From Venturia oleaginea (lineage: Eukaryota; Ascomycota; Dothideomycetes; Venturiales; Venturiaceae), in assembly GCA_013176395.1 (NCBI GenBank), contig JABMLP010000008.1, positions 930,001 to 994,000 on the forward strand: DNA of 64,000 nucleotides, written 5' to 3'. Positions 23,312-34,535 of this stretch are shown here, in pieces. A program made the translations under genes and the position numbers. Below the pieces are notes generated by a model that worked only from the letters and a program-made list of their open reading frames with translations, did not search any database and was not told the origin of the DNA. Each line of letters starts with the position of its first letter. The first letter of the stretch is position 1.

Positions 23312-23859
23312 GGAGGATTGTTTTTGTGGCGACTTTCTTGCCTCGGTCTTGATTAGGAGGCTTGTTAAAGTAAATGATTTTTGTATCAGTGGCATTCTGT
23401 AGCAATTCGGTGTTTTCGGGAATGTATGAACATCAGAGGGCTTGTGCAAGCAGGAAAAGAAGTGCTGGATAGGGTTGAACAGGGAATTCAATAACAAATC
23501 AGCAATTTACTCTGCCATATATTCACGTACGAAACTTTGAAATCGAGCCTATTTGGAATCGCGAATCTTCACGACGAAACTTCAAAACTTTAAAACTTCA
23601 AGAAGGCTGAAACCGAATCGAACGAGCCTTCCCATCAAACCTTCCGACGACCAAAACACCACCAACCTTCTTTCTACAAAACAAGAACCACGCGATTCTA
23701 ATCTCTCCTCCAACCCAACAAAAAAAAAACCTTCAAACTCATCAAAAAGAACAACTTGAATCTCGTGCGTTGTCAAAACCTCAGGCACCAAGGCCTTGAC
23801 TCACATTCCGCCGAACTTACAAGCTTCACATCAGGCAGCTTCTCGTGCCTCACTACAAA
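23312..23859. other. CMR1-AIM24 intergenic region
   Basis: 548 bp. An A/C-rich stretch at about 23560-23760 is probably AIM24 leader or promoter. Nothing coding was seen. Confidence 0.5.
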
Positions 23860-25342
23860 ATGCGCCGGCAAGCTACCTCACTATGGAGCTGCAGCGCCAA
23901 TATAAACCCCTCCCTAAGACCTCGATGTCACATATCTGAAACCATTGGCCGGAGATACGTGAGAATATACGCCACACCGAGCTCGACGAACCCGGCGAAT
24001 GAGGAGTTGGATTTGGAGGTGGGGAGTGAGAGCGTTAAACCTGGTGAGTGAGGAGATTGGGGAGGGAAGAGAAGGAAATCAGGGAGAGGTAGAGAGGGGG
24101 TCGGAGCTTGTTGGGGGGAATTGGAGTGCATTGGCGAAGAGAAGAAGTGATTGAACTGGGCTAATTGGGATTTAGATGCACGATTTGAAGTCCTCGGTGC
24201 CCCGTTTTCACTGCTGAGTGTTCAACTTTCGCCGAGTCAGAATTTATATACGAGGAGGGGGACGTTGGTTGCGTTGAGTGGGAAGGCGGAGAATGTATTT
24301 CTTGCCAATATTTGAGAAAGAGATTGAAGGATTTGTTTGCTGATATGGGATAGGCAGTTTCTACACTTTCAATTCTGGCGCCGTTAACAAGAGCGGTGCT
24401 GGGTATTCCCTTCTTGTATCAGAGGGTGGGTTCACTTGGACTTGATGGCGGAGGGAGTATGGCTAATGTTGAATATAGATATCGAGTACATCCCCAGTCA
24501 CAGCTATAATTTCTACGAAAAGCCCTCTCACGAGTTTCACGACGGTACATTTGGATGGGAGGTTAGACTGGATAATAGCACAGCGCTCTGCGCTGCTGGC
24601 GTGGAGTGGACATGGATTGCACATCACTCCGAGAGTGAATTCGAGAATGGTATACAAGCCCAGGAGTTGGTTGATATTGCACACATAAGCTGACGAGGAC
24701 AGAGCATAGCACATTGGGGAACCACACACGCCACTGGACGAGGTTTAATGGCAGTCGTGGGCAAAGGACAAATTTACCAAATCAGCCTGAAAGCAGGAGA
24801 GGAATATGTGGTACATCCTAGCAATGTCGTTGCGTACACCATGACACAGCATCTGCCTACTCCATATCGCTTCAAGGCGTCGACATTGAGGTTCCAGATT
24901 CCTTCAATAACAAGCCTCTTCTCGGACACAAGATTCTTCCGCGAGATGAGGAAATCAGCGTTCTGGCAATTCCTTACAAACACAGCATTTTCGCTGAGAA
25001 CGTGGGCGAGAAGGTCTGTCTGGGGTGATAGGGTAAGCTCTCCTCCATTCTATTCTCAAGGTTTGAGCTAACAGTATCTCAAAGCTATTCCTCCAATTCA
25101 AAGGCCCAACGACCCTCCTCCTCCAATCCCGCGCTGCTCCTTTGAGCGACTCCCTTACTACACGAGATATCAACGAGATGGCTGATTCGCCTGCTGGTGT
25201 GGCACAAGATGCTGTTTCTCCCGATGCGAAGAAGACGGATGAGAATTCGAAGAGTTCCACGTTGACGGTGCCGACGCCGACGAAGAATCCGACGACGTTG
25301 AAGTATGCTACGGTACGAAGTGGGAAGGTGGACATAAAGTAA
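23860..25342 (+). CDS. AIM24: Altered inheritance of mitochondria protein 24 (AIM24)
   Basis: Six exons: 23860-24043, 24176-24294, 24354-24425, 24479-24649, 24703-25032 and 25085-25342; 377 residues. Every intron has GT-AG ends, and five of the junctions recover family sequence: '[19 protein letters not shown]', '[19 protein letters not shown]', '[16 protein letters not shown]', '[15 protein letters not shown]', '[19 protein letters not shown]', '[17 protein letters not shown]'. Aim24 is a mitochondrial inner-membrane protein needed for MICOS/respiratory membrane integrity in yeast. The N-terminus, rich in Arg and Ser without acidic residues for about 30 positions, fits a presequence. In any single frame the gene looks broken, with stops in the introns, but the spliced model is intact. 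It lies downstream of CMR1 on the same strand and converges with RFT1. Confidence 0.93.
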
Positions 25343-26128
25343 AAGCTGGGCGTTAGGCTTTTAGGAAGTAAAATGTACAGGGACATGGATGAATAATGGA
25401 CGAGCGTGATAGAGCTGAGGCATGTATGACACCATTAGAGATGTTCACAATATATTGCTGATGGCATCGCCAATCATGCCCAACTGTTTATGATGTAGTA
25501 CAATTCCGTAATGATTCCCTTGGCTACACGAAAGTGCTTTGGAAGTAAGATTCCACTGGGTGAAGATTGCCTTCATATCCTATAGTGCTAATCTGTCACA
25601 TCCGCTCAAGATTTTGATCTTTCCTTGACCAACCTCTCATCAGTTCGTCCTGGGTAGCCAATACTGGTTTCAACTTTCAAACACCGATACTCATTTCCTT
25701 AAACTTTCGAAGCATGGCCTTCGTCTTTCCATGTGACTTGTCGACTGGCAATCCAAGTCGTTTGCCTCCTTTCCCTGTCGACTATGTGTGAACTTAAGTT
25801 TTGGACGCATAATGGGCTTGGTCCATCGGAATTGGACTCGTTTGGTGCGAATTCGTTTGCCGACGACTTTGCGGGCCTTGGTGATGTTCTTCCTCGGAGT
25901 ATGCTTAGTTATCATCACTGATCCAGGTCAGCTACTAGTGCTACAATATTGTCACGCAGGGTGGGAACTTGTGACCGTGGCTTGTATGTGGAATTTGATT
26001 AGTTGGTGAAGTGTAGAGAGTTAAAGTAGTAAAGTGGATGAGATTGGCTTTACTGAAATGTGCCGAGACATGAAGAGACAGCCATTGTATTGTACTGACT
26101 TCACATGTTGCAGCAGTCTTTGTGTTCT
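25343..26128. other. AIM24-RFT1 convergent intergenic region
   Basis: 3' flanks of two convergent genes. Nothing else was recognised. Confidence 0.5.
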
Positions 26129-27872
26129 CTATTTCTTCTTCTCTGAACGACTTGTGCCCTGGACACGTTGGGGGCGCAGTGTTCGATAACAGTAGAAGAT
26201 ATAATCGCGCTCAAAATAAAGTCTGAGGCGCATTAGCATAAGATTGTCACTGGCTGATTCATACTTACAGTGAGGCTCCAAGAACACTAGAGATAGCTGC
26301 GGTGCACATCAGATTGACAATAAATTTGTTAGTGTCCCACAATTGCATAGGAGACTGAAAGATAGATGATACAGCAAAGCCAGCCGCAATGCTGGGTGCG
26401 CTGGGCAATGTCGAGCTAAACTGAAATGACTACCGAAATGTCAGTGTGCACGTTTTGACTTCTAAGAAAAACGCTTACATCTTCGTTGCGCGTGAAAAAG
26501 GATTTGATGAAGTTCAGGTTGAAGAAGATTCGAAGAAGCATGTTTACACAATTGGCATATACGAGTCCGAGGGCTCCCAACTGCCATACATGCAAGAAGA
26601 GATAGGAGGCGCCTGCAAATCCGGTGAAGAACACACCCATCATGACGGACTGAGTGTGTAACTCGTTATTGGTAGCCACAGCGGCGACAAATGCCTCTGT
26701 CAGTCCATTGATGGCCAAAAAGGGAATGTAGACGCAATATGTCGATAACACTTCTCCAGCTCCGGTATCAGCCCACTTGGATCCAGCCACGATTCGTAGC
26801 AGGAGCGGCGCAACTGTGGGGCCAATACATAAAGCGAGCAGTGATATAATGTTATATAGCTTGAGGATGTTTTGAAGCAAACTCTTCGATTCGCGAAGTC
26901 CAGTTTTAAAGGCTTTTCCAGTGGAGGGATCGGCGGCGCACGTTTTGGCGAACATATTGCGACTGCTTTCTTCGATGGGTTGGAATAACATTCGAGCTAC
27001 GAGGCCTCCATAATTGGATGCCAAAGCATAGGCTCCTTGATCTCGCAGCGATGTAAGTGCGGCGATCAGGATCCCATCTCCTTGGGTGAGAATGAATTTG
27101 AAGCTGTTTTGGACCAGCAGACTGATGCTAAGCTTGCTGAGTGTCTTTGAAAAGAAGCCTAAGATATATTGGCCATTTTTGCTATCACCAGAGTCAGCAT
27201 TCGATCACCAATCGATGTTGAATATTCATACTCAGAGACAAGTCGCTGCGGAAGCAATGAGAAGTTTCCCCTGCTGGTGACAGTCCACATCTGCAGAATG
27301 TAGGCTTTCAAGATGATTGAAGAATATGCTAGCTGTCCTAGAGCAAATGGCAACACACCAATATTAAGCCCTGAGCGAGATGCCCAGAATGCTGCTCCGC
27401 ATGTTGCCAGGCATCGTGTTAACGTCGCTAATGCTTCAGTCGAAGCCCGAACTTTGTAGAGTAATTTTTGCTGTGCGGCAACAAATGCAGGTTCCGAAAG
27501 CAGCTCGATGATACAACTGAATCCATAGATTCCCAATGACTCGATAAAGTACGGCACTGTTGGAAGCTCTGCACGCAAGTAGAGCCTCGCGAGGACATAG
27601 GCGAGAGGGATGCCCGAGAAAATGGAAATGTATGTTAGATTGACGACAACCTGGCTTTGATCTGGATTTCGTTGTACTGCGACTCGGATGCTTTCCCGCG
27701 CGAAATAAAGGACTGTAATGGAGTATAATTCGAGTTGTGAAGAGAGTCCTAATAGTTCAGGGGAGAGAAAACGAAGGAGGATTTGATTGACAATGAAGGT
27801 GAAGGCCCGAGATGCAACCTGAAGTAAAATGAGAAACGAAGCGCCTTTAGCTGATGCTGCGAGTACGGACAT
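26129..27872 (-). CDS. RFT1: Oligosaccharide translocation protein RFT1
   Basis: Four minus-strand exons: 27209-27872, 26479-27158, 26269-26420 and 26129-26222 (introns 50, 58 and 46 bp), 529 residues. Rft1 is a polytopic ER membrane protein of the MOP flippase superfamily, required for lipid-linked oligosaccharide supply to N-glycosylation. Diagnostic segments are the start '[20 protein letters not shown]', '[20 protein letters not shown]', '[19 protein letters not shown]', '[21 protein letters not shown]' shortened here, and 'AINGLTEAF'. The last exon supplies 'LLYFERDY' and a basic Lys-rich tail typical of ER membrane proteins. Most of the chain is hydrophobic, consistent with a dozen or so membrane spans. 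Without the last splice, translation would stop 33 residues early. Confidence 0.94.
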
Positions 27873-28197
27873 GATGTCCTTGATGACTTGCAGATTAGAG
27901 GAGTTGGAGATTGTGATTCTGGTGAAGTCTCGAGGGAGAAGTCATCGGTGCGTAACGTCACCACTCAGCCTTCCGAAAATTACACGCGGCGAACAGCAAA
28001 ATGAAAATGTTGAGGCTGGTCGATCTTTTGAAACTTGATAGTTGTTTTACGCTGCTTGGCCCAATTGCGATTCAGAGCTTGATCGAGCTCGAACAAGCCG
28101 AGATGGTCGCCAGCAAAGCGAGGTCCTTGCTCGGACTTCCTGTGGATTAAACTGCAATAGTATATTTATACCAGTAAATATGATTCACGCTCGTCAT
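27873..28197. other. RFT1 promoter / tRNA flank
   Basis: 325 bp between the RFT1 start and the tRNA gene. It should hold the RFT1 promoter. No coding feature was seen. Confidence 0.45.
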
Positions 28198-28297
28198 GGG
28201 CAATTGGTCTAGTGGTATGATTTCCCCTTAGCAAAAACGGATCCCGTATCACCGTGATTCGTGGGGAAGGTCCTGGGTTCAATTCCCAGATTGTCCA
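28198..28297 (+). tRNA. tRNA-Ala (anticodon AGC) with a 28-nt intron
   Basis: The acceptor stem GGGCAAT pairs with ATTGTCC (28290-28296), followed by A73. D-arm 'GGTCTAGTGGTAT', anticodon stem TCCCC/GGGGA, T-arm 'CCTGGGTTCAATTCCCAG'. The loop is TTAGCA up to 28233, then an intron at 28234-28261 in the usual place after nucleotide 37, then T38. The mature RNA is 72 nt. The anticodon is AGC, and the third acceptor pair is G3-U70, the alanine identity element, which supports Ala. Its D-arm resembles eukaryotic proline tRNAs, so it could be misread as Pro. Confidence 0.88.
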
Positions 28298-28619
28298 ACG
28301 AGAGAGTTCTATTTCTTACTGTTTTGTTAGTGGGAGATTACCATTCTCAACGCTCGTAGTTAATTGAAATTTTTCCGTTTTTTGAATATTTGGTGCGCAC
28401 ATTGATCTCATCAATTCAAGTTCGCCAAGAACTAACGCACTGTCCTACAACACCTTTGAATTGGTATCGATATTGATATGTTTCTAGCAATCTTCCTTGA
28501 CTTTACTACAAAGTTATCGACATTGACATGAAATCGAGAGATTACTATCTAAACGTACAATTGCTATCAGCCACGGCTAGAGTGGTCATGAAATTAATGA
28601 CGTGACCATTATATACTTA
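28298..28619. other. Spacer between tRNA and transposon
   Basis: About 320 bp of AT-rich sequence up to the TA target site of the transposon. Nothing recognised. Confidence 0.5.
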
Positions 28620-30380
28620 ACGTATTCCACCATCGAGCGGGTCAAAAAGGCTTGGCACGACCAACCCATGTTACGACTCTTCAATTTAATCGCTATCAAC
28701 AATAGATTCTAAGTCCCTCGTGCTGCTATCTGATTCAGAAGATATCTTGATATCTTTTTTACAAGTTCGCGCATTATGCCCAGCTGCGCCGCAGTTCCTA
28801 CAGCGCCGTTGAATTGGTCGGGCTGTTTCTTGACCACCACTACCACGAGCCTTCTTTGATCCCTGAGGCGCTATAGACGCCTCTGCAGCTACCTGCGCTG
28901 CTGCAGTCCCATACTCAATAGTACCACCTTGCTGGATCCACTTCCTTTTGCGCCATTTTCGGTTCGTTGTTACTGCTAATTGCTCTTCAAGCTCGCGGTT
29001 ACGCGCAACAAGCAAAGCGTTTTGGTGTAGCATCAATTCAGCGCCCTTAACAAGCTGGGAAAAGCCTGCCTGCGCAGTAACTGGTGACCGAGTAAAAGAC
29101 TCGCTTACGAGCTTGAATTGGGGTCCAAATTCATAAGTATTACTTGGAGTCTTGGACTGCCACGGCGTTTCTGGGAGATGGGTTTCTGGCGGGACTTCAA
29201 GGCGATCCAACACCACCTGCGCGTCGATAGGGATTAGCCCTACTGCCTCAAAAGCCTTTTGACAGTTCTCTTTCGTAAACACGTCGAAAAACGCGTCTTT
29301 GAAGGCAGGGAGAAAGCCTTCCTTGTTGATATGGTACACGCGTCGGCGTGCCAAGTCCCGGACGCGTTGTGAGTACTTACGCTTCAACGGCGAGAAGCAG
29401 ACCACGTCAGGGGGCTGGAGTATATGCGACGAGTGCGATGGCATGCAGAGGGTTATAATCTTGTTTTCGAGGCAGTAGTCCTTGAAATCCTGGCTGAGAT
29501 GGCTCTCATGGCCGTCCAAAATAAGCAGCCTGTATACCCCCACCTGCCGCGCCTTTGTATACGCGTTAAAGTGCTTCAACCACTCAAGACCAAGCGCATT
29601 ATTTGTCCAGCCGTTCTCAGAGACCGAGAGCTTCCAATTCCTTGGTATATCTGCCTCCTCATACCACGCAGAGATATGAACGCGTCCTTTGTAGATAATG
29701 AATGGCGGGGTCGCATACCCGGCGGCGCAGATGCTCTGGATAACTGTAACCCACTCGCGATCGCCTGGCTGGATCAAATTAGGCCGTGTACGTCTTTCAG
29801 AAGCTGTGACGACCTTCATTGACCCAATAACGCCCATCTGGAAGCCAATCTCGTCAAAGTTGTGCGTATCCTCGTCGTGGATACCGTACTTTGCCTTGGT
29901 GTCTGTAACGAGCTTGAACCACGCGCGAATAATCTCTGGATCTTCCTGTAGTATCCTCTGCCTATCCTTAGCTCGATTGAAGGCCATCTTGAGCTCATCT
30001 GAGCGCGTTATGAACCTCTCAGCCCAGTTTTTCCCTACTGGCTCTCCACCGCGTACACCCAGTAGTTTATCCGCCATATCTGCTACCTCACACAGCCGGG
30101 GCGCGAATCCTCGCGAATCGAGGTCGAGGATGTATTGGACAATTGTCTGCTCTTCAGTCGTAGTGAGCTTGTGTCGGGCGTTGCGAGTATCTAGGCGATA
30201 CGTAATTCCGTTATATCGCCTAGTTAATGTTGAAGGCAGAAAGGGCAAGCTGGATTCTGCCTTCTCTGTTAGATGATTGCGCGTTTTGTTGTTGAGACAT
30301 ATTGTGTTGATAAGGGAGCAGCTGGTCTTTGCATAAACTGACCCGCTCGATGGGTTGACCCACTCGATGGTGGAATACGT
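28620..30380 (-). mobile_element. Fot1/pogo-like DNA transposon, 1761 bp
   Basis: Terminal inverted repeats start ACGTATTCCACCATCGAG at both ends (28620 onward, and 30380 inward) and are flanked by TA at 28618-28619 and 30381-30382. The right end repeats the CATCGAG(C/T)GGGTCA portion twice. The element contains one transposase frame on the minus strand. Long, nearly matching ends and an almost full frame point to a fairly recent insertion. Confidence 0.92.
28686..30300 (-). pseudogene. Fot1/pogo (DDE/CENP-B type) transposase, N-terminus disrupted
   Basis: The main frame (28686-30248, about 520 codons) has a CENP-B-type DNA-binding region ('RYNGITYRLDTRNARHKLT', 'QYILDLDSRGFAPRL'), the DDE catalytic core with acidic residues in 'HNFDEIGFQMG', 'LLILDGHESHLS' and 'HILQPPDVVCFSPLKR', and a C-terminal CCHC zinc knuckle ('CRNCGAAGHNARTC'). 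The main frame has no ATG of its own at the N-terminus. A good start at 30300 ('MSQQQNAQSSNREGRIQLA') runs in another frame to a TAG at 30220-30222. The usual helix-turn-helix of about 30 residues between these blocks is missing. A small deletion therefore joins and shifts the two parts, and the enzyme is probably inactive, though its termini may still be recognised by enzyme supplied elsewhere. Confidence 0.85.
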
Positions 30381-30707
30381 TATGTTTTTTTCTTCTCACA
30401 TCTCAGACTTGGTAATATCATACGTTCTATCGTAAGGCATATCTGTAGGCTTGTGAGTCAAGAAATCATTCTTAAGTGGTACAACTGTGATTTCATATCA
30501 TCTTCAAAATATTGGCTTTCATAAGTGTCGGCTTGATCGAGTAACCCATTCTGAGTTGCAAGATGTCTCCAGCGCCGCAAAACTGTTCCGCTTCACGGAG
30601 AGCATATTTCTAGATCGTAACAAGGCAAACATTGACATTCAGCAGATGGCAGTCGACAACAGTCAAAGCAAACAAAGACCATGTCCAAAATTATCTTATC
30701 GGTCACC
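30381..30707. other. Spacer after transposon
   Basis: 327 bp between the transposon and the next gene's stop. No feature recognised. Confidence 0.5.
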
Positions 30708-31620
30708 TCATTCTGCATCGCCCTCTTCGGACTCAGATCCCACCTGCAAATTCGCCGAGATCTCTTTGACCGACACGTCCAATGGTTTCCCCCTGGGTCT
30801 AGGTGTTAGCTCCTCGAAATCCCACATATTGCCTCGGCCACCGTTCTCTTCCAGATGCAGCTCGGTCAAGACATTATGCAATTCAAACTTCTTCGCCCAG
30901 ATTGCCTTCCTCATCTTCTCCATATTATTCATCTCGTGTACAATGAGATCGTCCGAGTCGCAAAGCAAATATACATAGTCACGGAAAATGGTCTCTTTCA
31001 ACATAGGAGAATTGACATCCATCATCGCAATGACTTCCGCAAATTGTTGGGCCATGCTTTCGTACATGAAACGCTGCTGTTGTATCCTCATCGCGGCCTT
31101 TTCGGTGTCTGCTTTTGTAGCCTCCTCTTGAGCCACGTGCAAAGCTTGCTCTGCTTCCTTCAACATGCTGAAGGATTGTCGTTTTTCTGCCTTTGTCAAA
31201 TTGGGTTGACCGAGGGCGATTTTTAGGGCTTCGTGTTCGTTGGCTTGCTTCATGCTCTCTTCCTTTCGTCTGATCTTTTCTGCCCAAAACTCATACCGTT
31301 GTTGCCGGTTCAAGAGTGCATCGCGCCCGAGTCCAGAACTGGGACGCGCCTCCAGCATGTGACCTGGAGAGCTCTTTGGTTTCAAGGCTTTCTTGATAAT
31401 CGGTACTGGAATTGGTTTGTCGTACATCCATGAATAGATCGTTCTAGGAGGCTCGCATTGTTGTCTAAAGGCTTGATGAGAGGTTTGCAATTGGTTCATT
31501 CGGTTGTACAACTTACCGCGGTCCTGCATCTGGCAGTCGAGAAGTGTCAAGTTTTCGGAAGTGAGAGAGTCGAGATAAGTTTCGCGTCGGGTCTCCTTTG
31601 GAATTTCCTTGTAGGCTCAT
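30708..31620 (-). CDS. Conserved-looking coiled-coil protein, function unknown
   Basis: Minus-strand exons 31517-31620 and 30708-31464 (52-bp intron with donor gtaagt), 286 residues. ATG at 31620 starts 'MSLQGNSKGDPTRNLSRLSH', and the splice joins 'AGPR' to 'QQCEPPRTIYSWMYDKPIPV', restoring one frame. The middle (about residues 90-190) is rich in Glu, Lys, Gln and Ala and should form a coiled coil. A globular-looking C-terminal part contains 'RDYVYLLCDSDDLIVHEMNN' and ends in an acidic tail. No family was recognised and there is no signal peptide or membrane span. The codon pattern and clean splice make it a real gene. Confidence 0.75.
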
Positions 31621-33209
31621 GTCGAGCATCGACCCTTTCGACTGAGTGCGGTATGTCTCCATGCTCTCGCTGTCTGATCTGGCCTGGTCTCTGTAGACGA
31701 CGTCTCAGTCACAGTGATGCTGACAGTTTCGCAACGTGCTGTTGCATGCTTGGACAACCGAGCTATTATTTGGCTTCACGGCTTATGCTTTTGATGGTAG
31801 CAGCAGTGGGGCAGCGACTATTCTGTGGCATGGACGTTTACAAACTCGTTGAAATCTTGCTCATGGCTGCCATGTTGATGATTCGGAGACGTGAGGATGT
31901 ACCTTCGCATACTTGATTGCTCATTTCTCAACTACCGTAGAAGAAGAACATACGAAGCGTGCGTGTGGAAGGCTGTGAGCGAATTTTGATTTCATCTTTA
32001 CTTGCTTCCCAAGATCTTGAAGGATCGAACGACTGTTGCGATGAATTTGTTCAAGCAGCGCTTTGAGTGTTCTAGCTCAATACTGCGAGAACGATTGCCT
32101 TCTGACGTTAATCAATCACTTTTTGGGACTTTCGTAATACCAAGACAACGCCTTTCAAACCGTGCGGGCCAGACATGATGGGCACAACCATCATCGCGGC
32201 CTCAATGCGATCAATGAACGACGTCGAATCGATGAAGCCTTGCTGCAATATTTGAAGCCTAAGTAGAAGACTATCAGACCATTATCTGCATCGCGGTACG
32301 CCTCCTACTCAGACTCACGGCTGAATACAGTTGACTGCTTGGGGTGAGGACGCGATTGAAGATGTTGCGATGGATGGATAATGCAGTGCTCGTGCAAGCA
32401 GCCCGAGCACGCCATGTACTGGAAGTCGACCTCGGTCGATGCTCTCAACCCTAACCTTGCCCTATCAGGTTACTTCGCGAAACGAACCATGATGTTCGCT
32501 CCTCTGAGGGCTCTGAGTCCGAAAATATTTTCCTCTCTCACCTTCATGAAAGGACAACTCAGTGTCAGTATATCAGCTACTCCCACTTCAGTCTTAAGGA
32601 TCTTGATTACTTCCAGCCACGAACAAACTAAGGAAGAATGAGTTTACACCCAAAGCTTTCTCCTCTCCAACAGCAACACCTCTAACTAACACCTTGCACT
32701 TTGGTCATTCCTGGAAAAGTGAAGCGGAGCAATAGTTCATCCGGTCGAAACGATTGTGCTCCACGACCTGCAGCCTGCAGACAATGCACACACCGAAGAG
32801 ACCTTTCGTGCCGGCGCGTAAACTTCACAAGAATCGTTCCTGTGAAAGATCATAGCGACATGCGAAGTTGTAGGCCATGTGCGCGACTGGATCTGACGCT
32901 CTGGCTACCAGGCATCGACGTTGGTGAACTTTGATGACTGGGTGTCGCTCAAAGCATAAATACATCCCTCCAAGCGACACCTAATTTTAATGCAGGGAGA
33001 CGCCAACCATCAGGCTGATAATCTCACCCGCCATACTCGACCTTGTCAATTTTAGACAAGCATCCAAATATGTACTGCTGCTCCGTCAGCATTCCCATAA
33101 TCGCGAATTTTTGGTGAGCTCTTCGGCCGCGCCTCTTCGTTTCCTCTGTCTATTCTCTATTTCCTGTACCGATCCAAGCGTCGATTATATCTTTAGCTCA
33201 TGAATTGCA
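31621..33209. other. Intergenic region
   Basis: 1.6 kb without a supported gene. Plus-strand frames at 31458-31916 and 32381-32641 have no domain, start support or splice partner. Confidence 0.45.
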
Positions 33210-34136
33210 ATGTCTTTGAACGCTAAACTCCTTCTTATTCACTTTTCTCAATATCCCCAGTATTATCGGCAGATACTTGTTAATGGCCGAATGGCGCAAA
33301 TGTAACAGGAGACATGGTACCATGCTCGTCGTTGGACAGTGGTCTGAAGCAATGCTGTGCCAGAAATGAAGCATGTCTTTCCAACGGCATATGTTTCTCT
33401 GCTAGTGGCGGTGGAGTACGTTCTCCTCACTCGAGTTATCAACCCAATAATTGAAAGCATAGTAGCTCTATGGAGGTGCTTGTACAGACCAAAGCTGGAC
33501 CACCATTGGCTGCCCTCAGCACTGTAACTCAAGTAGGTCACACTTGCTGAAAACATACTAAACTCAATACCAATCCTTCATAGTCTGGACAGATGGCAAC
33601 GCGATCACCACACAGTGCCCTCATAACGGCACGACAACGGTCGGAGGCGCGAATACCAGGTTCCAAAATTGGTGCGGATCAGACTCAACAACGATATGTC
33701 TGGCCACAGGGCTGGGCGAATTGTTCACGGTTGCGAATGGAAACGTCAGTAGAATAGCGGGCAAATCTACATCGACCTCACCAATACCCCTTCATCGTCC
33801 TCGTCAGGGCCGTCAAGGACCGATGCAGCTGCCGCGAGCACGTCAACATGTGCAAGCGATAGTTCAAATGTTGGCACAACTGTGATTGGTGTCGGAGTCG
33901 GGGTTGGAATACCGCTGGCGCTCCTCGCTGCCGTGTTGGGTACTCTGTTCATTATGGAAAGGAAAAAGAGGATTGCTTTTGAGCGTGGTTATATAAGCGC
34001 TGGACATGCTGGGTATACTGGAGTACACGAGACGCATGAAGCGGGTGAAGGACATTCACAGGAGTACAAATATGCACCGACGGAGCTCAACGCTCATCAA
34101 GTGCATGAGCTGGGCCATTCGACTCGAAAGCCTTAG
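33210..34136 (+). pseudogene. Cysteine-rich single-pass surface protein, inactivated
   Basis: Reconstructed exons are 33210-33415, 33466-33532 and 33584-34136 (introns 50 and 51 bp). Conserved blocks remain: a signal-peptide-like segment, 'WPNGANVTGDMVPCSSLDSG', 'CCARNEACLSNGICFSASGG', 'YGGACTDQSWTTIGCPQHC', a Ser/Thr-rich stalk, one membrane span 'VGVGIPLALLAAVLGTLFI' and a charged cytoplasmic tail. This is the layout of a large fungal family of cell-surface proteins of unknown role. Lesions: the frame shifts within the signal peptide (about 33236-33245), TAA at 33281-33283 replaces the residue between the first Cys and 'WPNG', and the frame shifts again in the Ser-rich stalk (about 33775-33790). 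Three independent breaks make a functional product unlikely. Confidence 0.75.
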
Positions 34137-34535
34137 TTTGCAATGTTACATTGTTAGAAATCCATACCACGATGAGGCTGTCACTTTAACCACTTGCGTT
34201 CTATTTGAATACCATAGTAATTCCTGAGGTTGAAGTTTCTTAAAATGGAGTTTCTCGATATATATTTGCCAAGTTTTCTAGAAGCAGACCCTAGAGAAGT
34301 TGACCTCAATTTGAGTGGTATAATTTATGGCAAAGGACTGCATTCGACCTCGTAATGCTACGAACATAATCATGCAGAATCAAATAACAGAACTGTACGC
34401 AACTCGAAAGGCTGAAATTCAGCCTGTCCAATATTGAAGAACGTTGCGTATATCTGAGAACGGTCTGAACAACTTTGATGCCCATCTTGCATCTCGAAGA
34501 TTTTGCGATTCTGAAACAAGTCCACCACGTTCCTT
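34137..34535. other. MRM2 upstream region
   Basis: 399 bp, probably the MRM2 promoter. Nothing else recognised. Confidence 0.5.

Noticed and set aside
24426..24747. Apparent frameshifts in AIM24
   Set aside because: Explained fully by 53-bp introns at 24426-24478 and 24650-24702; the gene is intact.
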